Assembly: GCF_902167635.1 (NCBI RefSeq) | Contig: NZ_CABHMS010000001.1 | Span: 434,001-498,000 of the forward strand | Length of the DNA: 64,000 bases | Source of the DNA: Chitinophaga vietnamensis | GTDB lineage: Bacteria; Bacteroidota; Bacteroidia; Chitinophagales; Chitinophagaceae | Direction of reading: 5' to 3' | In this document: positions 16,635 through 25,544 of the stretch, piece by piece | Layout of the letters: every line of letters begins with the position of its first letter | Position numbering within the stretch: position 1 is the stretch's first letter | Notes under the pieces: model-generated | Told to the model about the DNA's origin: nothing | What the model saw: only the letters and a program-made list of their open reading frames with translations | The model's database searches: none | Translations under genes and position numbers: made by a program

Positions 16635-16665
16635 TTTGATTTTCACCCATTAACTATTACCTTTG
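16635..16665 (+). promoter_or_regulatory. Promoter of atpD-atpC
   Basis: TTTG (16635-16638), 19 bases, then TACCTTTG (16658-16665): an exact match to the Bacteroidota sigma-factor consensus. The start of transcription would be near 16670, giving a leader of about 75 bases before atpD. Confidence 0.8.
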
Positions 16666-16723
16666 CGGCAAATTTGGAAACTGTCTGTCTATAAACCAAC
16701 AGTTTTGAGGAAATAACTTTTAG

Positions 16724-18250
<1,527 letters not shown>

Positions 18251-18279
18251 TATTCACAACACCATTTACGATCACTAAC

Positions 18280-18537
18280 ATGCTATTAGAAGTATTAACA
18301 CCGGAAAGAAAGTTATACACTGGCGAAGTGTACGGCGTGCAGCTGCCAGGTATTGACGGTTCTTTTGAAATACTGGATAAACATGCGCCCTTGATTGCAG
18401 CGCTCGGAAATGGTAAAATGAAAGTGCTGAAAGATAAGAACCATGCAGAGTTCTTTACGATCAGCGGCGGATTTGTGGAAGTTCTGCGCAATAAGGCTAC
18501 TGTGCTGGTGGAAGGTGCTGTTGCACTTGAGAAATAA
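18280..18537 (+). CDS. atpC: F1F0 ATP synthase epsilon subunit (short form)
   Basis: The 85-residue protein is only the N-terminal beta-sandwich of epsilon (PGIDGSFEILDKHAPLIAAL and the ISGGFVEVLRNKATVLVE strand pair). The C-terminal two-helix domain that acts as an ATP-hydrolysis brake in enzymes with about 130-140-residue epsilon is absent. The reading frame is intact and a terminator follows, so it is a natural short form rather than a truncation. Confidence 0.93.
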   Translation: MLLEVLTPERKLYTGEVYGVQLPGIDGSFEILDKHAPLIAALGNGKMKVLKDKNHAEFFTISGGFVEVLRNKATVLVEGAVALEK

Positions 18538-18565
18538 GCCAACATACCAGTTAAAATAAATAACC

Positions 18566-18597
18566 AGGCCGGGTAAGATTACCCGGCCTTCGTTTTG
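18566..18597 (+). terminator. Rho-independent terminator of atpDC
   Basis: A 10-base GC-rich stem (18566-18575 with 18580-18589) around a four-base loop, followed by TCGTTTTG, 28 bases after the atpC stop. Confidence 0.8.
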
Positions 18598-19048
18598 TCC
18601 TAACTATTCCAATCTTAGAAGACCCGGCGTAAAAAGCAGGATTGCTTCCCGGGATTTCACATGATTCATCTCATCGCATAGTAACGCTTACGGCTATATG
18701 AAATAACCATCACGTACATGCAAATCAATGAATAAAGCCTTTTTGAAGGCTATATATTACCTAATGAATTTTCTTTGTTGATGACTGTTTTGGACCAGGT
18801 AAAAAGCAGGGCATTACGCTACTATAGAAGGAGTCGATACTGTTTTCATAGGTCTCGCCTTCATAGGTGTATTCTATCGGTTGTGTTTACCTGATACGGG
18901 TTATTATATCACTTGCGTCGTATCATTACTTTAGCAAGATATTTAATTTGTTTTAAAAAAAAAGTATTCAGTTTATTCATTTTTCCGGGGAAGGAGGATG
19001 GGCCTGATAACCATTTCAATAGCAGGCTGATCGGGGAAAAATTATTTT
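18598..19048. other. Unexplained intergenic region between atpC and yqgE
   Basis: About 450 bases between two gene 3' ends without a reading frame of useful length. It holds two copies of the 12-mer GTAAAAAGCAGG (18629-18640 and 18799-18810), two copies of TTCATAGGT (18845-18853 and 18860-18868), and a small hairpin AGCCTTTTTGAAGGCT near 18737. It may be a decayed gene or carry an RNA. Nothing firmer can be said. Confidence 0.4.
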
Positions 19049-19609
19049 TTAATTGAGAGAGGGATCGATCGGGAAGTTTGCCATCATGGCAAAGTTACTG
19101 CCAAGATTCCGGAGCGATTGCTGCCAGATTTGCTGTTCATCGTGACCGAATACCAAAGGAGCTGTGCTTTCAGACAATATCCAGGAGCCTTCCTGCAATT
19201 CACCTTCCAGCTGCCCGCCCGTCCAGCCGGAGTAACCGAGGAAAAATTTGATCTTCTGCATATCCAGCTGGCCTTTGTTCAACAGCTCCACCACGGTATC
19301 GAAACGGCCGCCCCAATACAGGCCGGGCACGATCTCCACACCGCCATCGATCAGATCGGGCTGCTGGTGCACAAAATGGATGGTATCCATCTGCACAGGC
19401 CCGCCATAGAACACGGGAATATTATTTAACAATACTTCCGGTACCAGTTCATCCAGGCGTTGGTCGAACTGCCGGTTGATCACAAACCCAAAACTGCCTT
19501 TGTCTTCCTCATACTCACAAACCAGTACCACCGTACGTGCAAAATTGGGATCTTTCAGAAAAGGATCTGCTATCAGCAATATGCCGGGCGACAAGGTAAC
19601 CATATGCAT
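19049..19609 (-). CDS. yqgE: YqgE/AlgH-family protein
   Basis: The 186-residue protein shows all family landmarks: the N-terminal GILLIADPFLKDPNFARTVVL, then GFVINR, FYGGPV, and the C-terminal FFLGYSGWTGGQLEGEL. The family is broadly conserved with a compact alpha/beta fold, and no agreed molecular function exists despite links to alginate regulation in some Proteobacteria. A second ATG two codons later (complement 19603) is an equally possible start. Confidence 0.93.
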   Translation of the reverse strand: MHMVTLSPGILLIADPFLKDPNFARTVVLVCEYEEDKGSFGFVINRQFDQRLDELVPEVLLNNIPVFYGGPVQMDTIHFVHQQPDLIDGGVEIVPGLYWGGRFDTVVELLNKGQLDMQKIKFFLGYSGWTGGQLEGELQEGSWILSESTAPLVFGHDEQQIWQQSLRNLGSNFAMMANFPIDPSLN

Positions 19610-20064
19610 ACAATTTTATCGCTTGATCAAATTTAACTAAATGATTGATATAATGTTCAATGAGAAAGAAATGTGGATAAAGGAGATGGATAAAACGAAT
19701 AGTAGGGGCATGAAAAAAGGAGGCTAGACAACCTCCTTACCATTTTATCAACCAAAATCTAAATCGCTTATGGAACGAATCCACGTCGATGTATGTAGAA
19801 AGTTTATTTACTTCGTTACGAATGATACTAAGCAAATTTAGTACCAGTTTGTAAAGCAAAGGTAAGGAAAGAAGCATTAAAACAATCAGCTTTCCGCCGT
19901 TAAAATTACGTTAAAGTAATATTTATTTGCGAGAATCCCGATGGTAGCGGGTTTTCACCTTTAATATTGTACCAAGGTTGCTATAGCAAATATCTAATTT
20001 AACAAAACAGTATGCCAGCAAAGAACGCGACTTTAAGTATATTTAGGGCTTACTAATCAATGAC
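19610..20064. other. Intergenic region holding a candidate small RNA
   Basis: 455 bases between the yqgE start (minus) and the histidine kinase start (plus). No reading frame is seen. The middle part contains a minus-strand promoter-like pair and a minus-strand terminator-like hairpin described separately. The kinase promoter must lie to the right of 19865, where no full consensus was found. Confidence 0.5.
19712..19850 (-). ncRNA. Candidate small RNA
   Basis: On the minus strand TTG (19883-19885), 18 bases, then TACCTTTG (19857-19864) form a promoter-like pair. About 135 bases further is a 7-pair hairpin (19717-19723 with 19732-19738) followed by six T, a good minus-strand terminator. No minus gene lies upstream to need this terminator. 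The predicted transcript has a 6-pair hairpin near its 5' end (19826-19843). No coding frame is visible. This is an inference from promoter plus terminator. Confidence 0.45.
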
Positions 20065-21429
20065 ATGATACCTCTGAAGAAAATATTTCCGGTTATTGTT
20101 GTGTTAATCACCCTTTCATTGCTCGGCATTATTTACATCCAGGTAAGCTGGATTAAAAGTGCCTTGCTGGTGAAAAAAGAGCAGATAGAGCAAAGAGCAG
20201 TAGATGTGACCGCCTCCGTGCAACAATATATGCTGAACCGCCGCCAAACGGCTGTTCAGTTCAGGATCAATACCTTCAGGGATGCCTCCGGCAAAAGAAT
20301 GTCGTTCGATATTACCAAGGCGCCTTACAAGCCACAGATCAGCGATCTGTTTACCGTTACAGAAGTACACCATCTTATCAGTGAAAACCTGAAACGCAAT
20401 CACCTCGACGACAAGCATTTCGAATTTGGTATTGTAGGGCCTTCTGCCATCGGCTATGATGCGGTATGGAATATGCAAACCGGCGGCTTCGGAAAATTAT
20501 TTGAAGCCATCACCCGCGATACCGCGCACCAGATACCTTACCAGATGAAGATCATCCCGTTGTCGGAAAGTGGTTATATGGGAGATAATACCTCCGAACA
20601 GCTCTTCATCATCATGCCATTGAACGACAATGCCATCATGCGCCAGATGGGTTACATGATCACCGGTGGCGTACTTTTTACGTTGATCATGATCACGGCG
20701 TTTGCACTTACCATCCGCACAATGCTTAACCAGAAAAAACTCTCCGAGATAAAATCTGACTTTATCAACAACATGACACATGAGCTGAAAACGCCGCTGG
20801 CCACCATTTCGCTGGCCATCGATGCCATCGGCAATGAAAAGGTGATGGATAATAAAGACAAGATCCGGTATTTCTCCGGCATCATCAAGGAAGAAAACAA
20901 GCGCATGAACAAGCAGGTAGAAAGTATTTTGCAATCGGCCCTGCTGGAGAAAGATGAGATCGGGATGAAGTTACAGGCCACCGATGTACATGCCGTGATC
21001 CAGCATACCACCGAAAACCTGCAATTGCAGCTGGCCGGTAAAAATGGCGTGGTGGATCTGCAGCTGGATGCCGTCAACCCCGTGATCATGGCGGATGACG
21101 TACATTTCTCCAACGTGATCTTCAACCTGCTGGACAATGCCATCAAATATTCGAAAGATAACCTCGAAGTGGTGATCCATACTTATAATACCCGCAAAAG
21201 CCTGTTCATCGTGATTTCCGACAACGGCATCGGTATGAGCCGCGATACTATTTCACGTATCTTTGAAAAATTCTACCGTGCACATACCGGCAACGTTCAT
21301 AACGTAAAAGGTTTCGGCCTCGGACTTACCTACGTGAAAGCGATCGTGGATGCGCACAAAGGAAAAATTAAAGTGGAAAGTACCTTGGGCAAAGGCAGTA
21401 AATTCACCATGGAATTTCCACAGGAATAG
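20065..21429 (+). CDS. Membrane sensor histidine kinase
   Basis: The 454-residue kinase has a first membrane helix at about 7-27, a periplasmic sensor region of some 170 residues, a second helix at about 205-228, then the HisKA domain with HELKTPL (phospho-acceptor His 239) and a HATPase domain with NLLDNAIKYS, DNGIGMS and GFGLGLTYV boxes. The layout resembles RprX-type kinases of Bacteroidota. No response regulator is adjacent. A ThiF-like gene follows after 16 bases and is probably cotranscribed. Confidence 0.93.
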   Translation: MIPLKKIFPVIVVLITLSLLGIIYIQVSWIKSALLVKKEQIEQRAVDVTASVQQYMLNRRQTAVQFRINTFRDASGKRMSFDITKAPYKPQISDLFTVTEVHHLISENLKRNHLDDKHFEFGIVGPSAIGYDAVWNMQTGGFGKLFEAITRDTAHQIPYQMKIIPLSESGYMGDNTSEQLFIIMPLNDNAIMRQMGYMITGGVLFTLIMITAFALTIRTMLNQKKLSEIKSDFINNMTHELKTPLATISLAIDAIGNEKVMDNKDKIRYFSGIIKEENKRMNKQVESILQSALLEKDEIGMKLQATDVHAVIQHTTENLQLQLAGKNGVVDLQLDAVNPVIMADDVHFSNVIFNLLDNAIKYSKDNLEVVIHTYNTRKSLFIVISDNGIGMSRDTISRIFEKFYRAHTGNVHNVKGFGLGLTYVKAIVDAHKGKIKVESTLGKGSKFTMEFPQE

Positions 21430-21445
21430 ATAAAGGTTATAGCGT

Positions 21446-22258
21446 ATGATTTTAAGTGAAAAGGAAACGCAGCATTTCAAGAACCCCATTGCCGTTCCGG
21501 GTATGGGCGTGGCTGTACAGGAAAAATTGAAACTGTCGAGAGTGCTGGTGGTAGGCGCCGGCGGGCTGGGAAGCCCGGTGGTACAGTATCTCAGCGCCAG
21601 CGGCGTAGGCATCATCGGTATTGCGGACTATGGCGTGATACAGGATGAGGATATGCACCGCCAGCCTATTTACCTGATGCAGGACATCCGTAAGCACAAG
21701 GCCAAGATGGCCGCGAGCAGGCTCTGGGCGGTGAATCCGTTCACCAAACATTACCCGATCCTCTTACAGGCGAAGCCTGATAATATAGCCATGCTACTCG
21801 AAGGTTTCGACCTGGTGGTAGATTGTTCACAACACCTGCCTACGCACCTGGTGATCAACGATGCCTGTGTGGTGCATAACAAACCTTTTGTAATTGGAGA
21901 AGTGCATAACTGGCTGGCCTGGTTTGGCGGTTTCAATATGCCGCAGGCTGATGGCACTAATTCTGCATCTTACCGTTGTGCGATGCCGATCACAGAAGAG
22001 TACCGCAATTTTGATGCAGGCGCGATCGGCGTAACCCACGGCGCCACTGGTATGCACATGGCTTGTGAAGTGCTCAAGTACCTGATGGATGTGCCGGGCG
22101 GTTTGGCCGGAAAGCTCTATGGTATGGACTTCCTGCACAATAACACACAGGTGCATGAGTTGCAGCCGGATGCCGCAGTGCTTGAAAACACCCGTGCACA
22201 GGGCATTCTCACTGCAGAAGCATACGGGCTGGAAATAGTGCCGGATGTAGAGGATTGA
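21446..22258 (+). CDS. ThiF/MoeB/HesA-family protein lacking key E1 residues
   Basis: The 270-residue protein has the E1-type nucleotide-binding motif GAGGLGSPVVQYLSASGVG and the SYRCAMP and INDACV segments. Position-by-position comparison with E. coli MoeB shows Arg14 replaced by Asn, Asn70 by Asp and the Mg-binding Asp130 by Gln (VVDCSQH instead of LDCTDN), while Arg73 remains. The C-terminal CxxC zinc ligands are missing. It may bind a nucleotide or partner without normal adenylation. It follows the kinase by 16 bases, and its stop abuts the convergent S66 gene with no gap. Confidence 0.8.
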   Translation: MILSEKETQHFKNPIAVPGMGVAVQEKLKLSRVLVVGAGGLGSPVVQYLSASGVGIIGIADYGVIQDEDMHRQPIYLMQDIRKHKAKMAASRLWAVNPFTKHYPILLQAKPDNIAMLLEGFDLVVDCSQHLPTHLVINDACVVHNKPFVIGEVHNWLAWFGGFNMPQADGTNSASYRCAMPITEEYRNFDAGAIGVTHGATGMHMACEVLKYLMDVPGGLAGKLYGMDFLHNNTQVHELQPDAAVLENTRAQGILTAEAYGLEIVPDVED

Positions 22259-23170
22259 TCACGCGTTGACCTTCAACACACTTTTAGCTTCTCCTACTTT
22301 CAGTTCGTGGCGCATGCCTAGCTTGAGCGCGTAGTTCTCGGGCTGGTGGCCGCTGGGGAAATTAAAACACACCGGGTATTTATAATCTTTCACCATATTG
22401 TGAATGATCTCATATTCAGACTGGCCGAAGGGGGTAGTGGTTTCTTTGCCATCGGTGAAAGCGCCTACTACCAGTCCGGCCAGTTTGTCGAGCCAGCCGG
22501 CCCTTTTCAGATTGTACATCATGCGGTCTACATTGTAACGGTATTCCCCGATATCTTCCAATAACAGTATTTTGTCTTTGGTATCGATCTGCGAGCGGGT
22601 ACCAGAGAGGTTCGCCAGCAGGGAGAGGTTGCCGCCAACGAGTTCGCCGCTGGCTTTGCCTTCGCGGTTTAGTATATGCGTGGGCGTTGTATAGCTATAC
22701 TTTTTGCCTTTGAGCACTTCTTCCAGGCTGTATACGTATTCGTCGTCGATGGTTTCAGGTGTGATACCGCTGCACATCATAGAGTGGATGGTAGGGATAC
22801 CGTAACGCTGCTGTATGTGTGCATGCAGGGTGGTGACATCGCTATAGCCACAGAGCCATTTGGGATGTTTGCGGAAGCGGGTGAAATCGAGCTTGTCGAG
22901 AATGCAAACCATGCCATAGCCGCCGCGTCCGAATATGATGGCTTTGATCTCCGGATCATCGAGCATATCCTGTAATTCTTCCAGCCGCAGTTCATCGGGA
23001 GCGGAGAAGTTGTGAAAGCTGGTGCCTACGGTAATGCCTAAGTGCACGCGGTAGCCCCAGGAGCTGATCACGCCAGCGGCATATTCGGCGGCCGCCAGCT
23101 CCATCTTGCTGCTGGAACAGGTGACTCCTATCAGATCGCCTTTTTTCAGATATGGCGGAATTTTTACCAT
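22259..23170 (-). CDS. LD-carboxypeptidase, S66 family
   Basis: The 303-residue serine peptidase of the LdcA/MccF family trims the terminal D-Ala from murein tetrapeptides in recycling or cleaves related amide bonds. The nucleophile Ser lies in GYSDVTTLH (near residue 120), the Glu in LLLEDIGEYRYNVDRM, and the catalytic His in FPSGHQPENYALKLG, so the triad is complete. No signal peptide is seen, fitting a cytoplasmic LdcA role. It is divergent from metG. Confidence 0.92.
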   Translation of the reverse strand: MVKIPPYLKKGDLIGVTCSSSKMELAAAEYAAGVISSWGYRVHLGITVGTSFHNFSAPDELRLEELQDMLDDPEIKAIIFGRGGYGMVCILDKLDFTRFRKHPKWLCGYSDVTTLHAHIQQRYGIPTIHSMMCSGITPETIDDEYVYSLEEVLKGKKYSYTTPTHILNREGKASGELVGGNLSLLANLSGTRSQIDTKDKILLLEDIGEYRYNVDRMMYNLKRAGWLDKLAGLVVGAFTDGKETTTPFGQSEYEIIHNMVKDYKYPVCFNFPSGHQPENYALKLGMRHELKVGEAKSVLKVNA

Positions 23171-23182
23171 TGTAGTTTTGTT

Positions 23183-23190
23183 TACCTTTG
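23183..23190 (+). promoter_or_regulatory. Possible -7 box upstream of metG
   Basis: TACCTTTG is an exact -7 match about 97 bases before the metG ATG, but no TTTG lies at the expected distance upstream, so this is only a weak promoter candidate. Confidence 0.35.
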
Positions 23191-23286
23191 CTGTCTGTTT
23201 ATTGACAAACTAAATTGATAAATTGTATCCGCTATTCCAAAAACCGGATAAGATTTAAAATTTATTTAAGCATTCTTTAAAATAGT

Positions 23287-25404
23287 ATGGGAAATTTTAA
23301 GAGATATTTAATAACTGCGGCGTTGCCGTATGCGAATGGCCCGGTACATATCGGTCACCTGGCTGGTTGCTACCTGCCCGCAGATATTTATGTCCGTTAT
23401 TTACGCGCTAAAAAGGCGGATGTGAAATTTGTATGCGGAACAGATGAACACGGCGTACCTATTACCATCAAAGCGATGAAGGAAAACATCACGCCGCAGG
23501 ATGTGGTGGATAAATACCACCAGATCATCGGCGACAGCTTTGCGGCAATGGGTATTTCCTTCGATATATTTTCCCGTACCAGCAATGCCGTACATCATCA
23601 GACAGCGGCCGACTTCTTCCTGAAGATGTATAATGATGGCCTGTTTGAAGAGAAAGAATCCGAACAATATTTTGATCCTGAGAAAAATGTATTCCTGGCA
23701 GACCGTTACATCATAGGCACCTGCCCGAAATGCGGCAACGACAAGGCTTACGGCGATCAGTGCGAACGCTGCGGCAGCGCCCTCAGTCCGGACGAACTGA
23801 TCAACCCGCACTCCGCGCTCAGTGACGCAGTGCCTGTGAAAAAGAAAACTAAACACTGGTACATGCCACTTCAGCATTATGAACCATGGCTGAAAGAATA
23901 CATCATCGAAGGTCATAAAGAGTGGAAGAATAACGTATATGGCCAGTGCAAAAGCTGGCTGGATAACGGTTTGCAAAGCCGCGCCATGACGCGCGACAGC
24001 AACTGGGGCATCAAAGTACCACTGCCGGACGCTGAAGGGAAAGTGCTCTATGTATGGTTCGATGCGCCTATCGGTTACATCTCCGCCACCAAAGAACTGA
24101 CGGATAACTGGGCCGATTACTGGTGCCAGGACGATACCAAACTGGTACACTTTATCGGTAAGGACAATATCGTGTTTCACTGCATCATCTTCCCGGCCAT
24201 GCTGAAAGCACACGGTGGATATGTAGTGCCAGACAATGTTCCGGCCAATGAGTTCCTGAACATCGAAGGAGAGAAGGTATCTACCTCCCGCAACTGGGCC
24301 GTATGGGTGCATGACTATATCCAGGACTTCCCGGATCAACAGGACGTACTGCGTTATGTGCTCTGCGCCACTGCACCGGAAACAAAAGACAATGACTTCA
24401 CCTGGAAAGATTTTCAGGACAGGAATAACAATGAACTGGTAGCTGTTTTCGGCAACTTCGTGAACCGCACCATGGTGCTGATGCACAAGCTATGCGGCGG
24501 TAAAGTACCCGCACTGCATAGCCATCTGCTCGATGACGAAGACCGCGACATGCTGAAGGAATTTGCTGCCACCAAAGAAAGGGTAGAAAGCAGCCTGGAA
24601 GCATACCGCTTCCGCGAAGCATTGGCCGAAGTGATCGACCTGGCCAGAAAAGGCAACCAGTACATGCAGAAGAAAGAGCCGTGGAAACTGGCATCTGCCA
24701 TGGAAAAGATCAACAAAGGCGAGGTACATGAAAAGTACACTGCCGATGATCTTGAGCAGCTGCAATTCAGTATCGACAACTGTTTGCACATCTGCCTGCA
24801 ACTCACCGCTAACCTCGCCATCTTCATCCATCCATTCCTGCCGTTCACAGCAAAGAAGATCTGTCACATGCTGAAAGTGGTGGACCGCATGCTGGATTGG
24901 GAAAATGCCGGTACCGACAAACTGGTGAGCGTAGGTTATTCCCTGCGTGCGCCTGAACTGCTCTTCAAAAAAGTAGAGGATGAACAGGTGAAAGCCCAGA
25001 TCGAAAAACTGCATGCCGGCCTGAAACAAGCTACTACAGCGGCTCCTGCGGCAGCGCCGCAGCCGGCGGCTCCTCCGAAAGCAGAAATACAGTACGACGA
25101 TTTCGCCAAACTCGATCTGCGGGTAGGTACTATCATCAAAGCAGAGAAAGTAGAAAAAGCTGATAAGTTGCTGAAGTTGCTGGTAGATATCGGTACCGAA
25201 CAACGTACAGTGGTATCCGGCATCGCGGCGCATTTCCAGCCGGAAGCGATCGTAGGCAAACAGGTAACGCTGGTTGCCAACCTCGCACCCCGCAAAATGC
25301 GTGGTATTGAAAGCCAGGGTATGATACTCATGGCAGAAGATAACGGCAAACTCGTTTTCGTAAATCCTGCCGAAGCCGTAAAGCCAGGCAGTGGCGTCAG
25401 CTGA
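23287..25404 (+). CDS. metG: Methionyl-tRNA synthetase with C-terminal tRNA-binding domain
   Basis: The 705-residue class I enzyme charges tRNA-Met. The HIGH-type motif is at about 21-27 (VHIGHLAG), a CPKCG/CERCG zinc knuckle at about 143-160, and the KMSKS-type loop appears as KVSTSR near 330. After the anticodon-binding helices comes an Ala/Pro-rich linker (about 580-600) and a C-terminal EMAP-II/Trbp111-like domain ([20 protein letters not shown]) used for dimerisation and tRNA binding. The gene ends before a strong terminator. Confidence 0.97.
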   Translation: MGNFKRYLITAALPYANGPVHIGHLAGCYLPADIYVRYLRAKKADVKFVCGTDEHGVPITIKAMKENITPQDVVDKYHQIIGDSFAAMGISFDIFSRTSNAVHHQTAADFFLKMYNDGLFEEKESEQYFDPEKNVFLADRYIIGTCPKCGNDKAYGDQCERCGSALSPDELINPHSALSDAVPVKKKTKHWYMPLQHYEPWLKEYIIEGHKEWKNNVYGQCKSWLDNGLQSRAMTRDSNWGIKVPLPDAEGKVLYVWFDAPIGYISATKELTDNWADYWCQDDTKLVHFIGKDNIVFHCIIFPAMLKAHGGYVVPDNVPANEFLNIEGEKVSTSRNWAVWVHDYIQDFPDQQDVLRYVLCATAPETKDNDFTWKDFQDRNNNELVAVFGNFVNRTMVLMHKLCGGKVPALHSHLLDDEDRDMLKEFAATKERVESSLEAYRFREALAEVIDLARKGNQYMQKKEPWKLASAMEKINKGEVHEKYTADDLEQLQFSIDNCLHICLQLTANLAIFIHPFLPFTAKKICHMLKVVDRMLDWENAGTDKLVSVGYSLRAPELLFKKVEDEQVKAQIEKLHAGLKQATTAAPAAAPQPAAPPKAEIQYDDFAKLDLRVGTIIKAEKVEKADKLLKLLVDIGTEQRTVVSGIAAHFQPEAIVGKQVTLVANLAPRKMRGIESQGMILMAEDNGKLVFVNPAEAVKPGSGVS

Positions 25405-25426
25405 TCTTCCATCATCTTCATAAAGT

Positions 25427-25470
25427 AAAAACGGCCATCAGGTATTCCCCGGATGGCCGTTTTTATTTTA
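25427..25470 (+). terminator. Rho-independent terminator of metG
   Basis: A perfect 13-base stem (25427-25439 with 25452-25464) with a 12-base loop and a T-rich tail, 23 bases after the metG stop. Confidence 0.88.
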
Positions 25471-25544
25471 AACAAAGGTGCTCGTCTTTGATCGCGGATA
25501 TACAAAAAATGCTAAATTCAAGGATCAGTAAAACGACAATCGCT

